A stretch of 64,000 nucleotides of DNA, from contig CM042012.1 of NCBI GenBank assembly GCA_023525715.1, forward strand, positions 119,742,298 to 119,806,297. The letters are read 5' to 3'. Shown piece by piece: positions 62,904-64,000 of the stretch. The translations under genes were made by a program, and so were the position numbers. The notes beneath the pieces were generated by a model that worked only from the letters and a program-made list of their open reading frames with translations, was not told the DNA's origin and ran no database searches. Source of the DNA: Cichorium intybus (lineage: Eukaryota; Streptophyta; Magnoliopsida; Asterales; Asteraceae). Within the stretch, counting starts at the first letter, position 1. The number at the start of each line of letters is the position of its first letter.

Positions 62904-63485
62904 TTGTTGTTCAAAACGAAATTGGAAGCAAGAAACTCGAAAATATGGACTGTTATTGTTGATAATCTCAAATATAAAGTCAACTTTGAACAATTTATGG
63001 GATTTGTGTTAAGAGATCTGAAAATTACAAATGAAACACTTGTTTCTGGTGGTATTAAAGATGCATATGGAAGATTCGTTTTTCATCCATTAAAACAAGA
63101 AAGAAACAAAGATCTGTTCTCAAAAATGATGATTGTTCTTAAAGATATTGATAAGAAGAAAGGGCTAGAAAATCGAAAATCTACAATAAGATATGTTTCT
63201 CTGGTTGAAGATGCAAGTGTTCTTCGTGCTCTTCAAGACTTTGAAGATGATGTTCTTCATCTTCATGTTTCTGGAAAAGCTGATGAACACTTCAGATCTT
63301 TACTTGTCCCCCAACCTGAAAAGAAAGATGCAAAAGTTAAGGGGGAGTTGGATTTAAACGAAAAATGTTTAGTGAAAGTGTTATTTGTTGCAAAATCTTC
63401 AAAAGAGACAAATTCTGAATTGATCTTTATTCAGTCTCAAATAACATGTTTGAAGGCATGGAACCTTATAGAAAACCTACACTAG
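62904..63485 (+). pseudogene. Copia-H gag-position frame of unrecognised type
   Basis: The frame is open from at least 62904 but its first in-frame ATG is 62997 (MGFVLRDLKITNETLV). The product is lysine- and leucine-rich, with a predicted helical SVLRALQDFEDDVLHLHVSG segment. It lacks the W-containing Copia capsid motif and a zinc knuckle. It stops at 63483-63485, and coding texture passes to another frame at about 63446. I do not recognise the family. An internally deleted gag joined to leader sequence is possible. Confidence 0.5.
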
Positions 63486-63931
63486 TTGAAAATCGAAATT
63501 ATCAACTCCGAAGCCCTTATGATCCAAAGGCTTCGGATCCGAAGGCTTCAGTTCCAACTCAAAAGGAAGAACAAAGTTCTTGTTTTAAATCTTGTGTTCA
63601 TAAGTTTAAAAAGAAGAAGAAGAAGAAGTCAAAAGCGAAAATGATATGGGTCCCCAAAGAGAAAAACGTTGGTGTTCCTTCAAAATCAGAAGTGAAAAGT
63701 GATTAAAAGTTTGTTGTGGTTAAAAGAAAATATTCAGAAACATGTGTTCAAAGAAGAAATTTGTTGATGAATTCGAGTTGGTATAATGAAAGATATGAAG
63801 ACTTTCTGGTTCCAACCAAAAGACCAAGAAAATTTGATGATTTTTCTTTAGGTCTTCGGAATGGTTTTTATGAGAAATTTGGTTCAAAATGTTCAAAAAT
63901 GGTTTGGGTTCCCAAAAGATCAAGAAATTAG
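63446..63931 (+). pseudogene. Copia-H gag/protease boundary region
   Basis: One frame with a single TAA at 63704-63706. It is basic (KFKKKKKKKSKAK) and contains IWVPKEK near 63645 and VWVPKRS near 63905. WVPK motifs stand just before the protease in Copia-F (9160-9305), so this is the equivalent boundary. The frame ends at 63929-63931. The remaining 69 bases of the window carry nothing I can assign. Confidence 0.6.
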
Positions 63932-64000
63932 ATGTTTTGTTAAAAGACTTCGGAATATGACATCATACTCTTCGGAACGAAGAGGTTGAAATGTCTTTGT

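Larger units (their letters stand above)
62270..64000 (+). mobile_element. Copia-H: 5' part of a Copia-type element, runs off the window
   Basis: A 300-bp LTR, tRNA-iMet primer site, a 0.3-kb leader with repeated cagatc-tttctctctc phrases, and a coding region ending in WVPK motifs. The bases before the LTR (aagtc, 62265-62269) should be one target duplication; its partner lies outside. No protease or later domain is reached. Confidence 0.82.

Overview
The window is a repeat-dominated, gene-free stretch of a flowering-plant nuclear genome. Evidence for a plant: Ty1/Copia and Ty3/Gypsy LTR retrotransposons whose primer-binding sites match plant tRNA-iMet (TGGTATCAGAGC) or, by family knowledge, the tRNA-Asp type used by Athila-like elements (TGGCGCCGTTGCCGGGGA). 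Other plant marks are chromodomain-bearing integrases, a short hAT-type DNA element and AT-rich spacers. LTR texture suggests a eudicot, perhaps Asteraceae, but that is an impression only. I found no host protein gene, rRNA, tRNA or CRISPR.

Layout. 1-4735 and 14855-18067 are AT-rich spacer with faint old LTR-like traces. The spacer holds a solo LTR of a minus-oriented Gypsy (930-2783, 5-bp duplication ggttg) and a broken full-length Copia (Copia-F, 4736-14849, duplication ttcat). Copia-F's primer-binding site is split from its LTR by a 716-bp hAT-like MITE (5166-5881, 8-bp duplication acaattgg).

From 18180 on, a second Copia (Copia-G) hosts a deep nest. Its 5' LTR is at 18180-18957, its gag-only ORF at 29699-30352, and its distal part at 60668-62269. 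Gypsy-A (20003-29351, duplication taacc) sits in its leader. Gypsy-B (30819-60662, duplication gtttg) sits downstream of gag. Inside Gypsy-B lie Gypsy-C (32311-48045, a near-complete chromodomain polyprotein on the minus strand) and Athila-like element D2 (50834-57418, duplication ttatg). Inside the gag gene of Gypsy-C lies a relative of D2, element D1 (38911-43809, duplication ggatt). A third Copia (Copia-H, from 62270) is inserted at the right edge and runs out of the window. The insertion order is therefore Copia-G, then B, then C, then D1: four levels.

How the parts work. Gypsy-C, Gypsy-B (a remnant) and Copia-F encode or once encoded gag, protease, reverse transcriptase/RNase H and integrase, all now broken by stops or frameshifts. 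Gypsy-A (no coding capacity), Copia-G (gag only) and D1/D2 (no pol) look non-autonomous and would depend on enzymes from relatives. D1 and D2 are the most unusual. They share an acidic ORF of unknown function (ORF-A) where gag should be, and D2 adds an ORF-B that follows a good splice acceptor. Both repeat an 11-base polypurine-like motif along their 3' halves. CG-rich CGCGGCGCGG-type boxes recur near the TATA boxes of otherwise unrelated LTRs.
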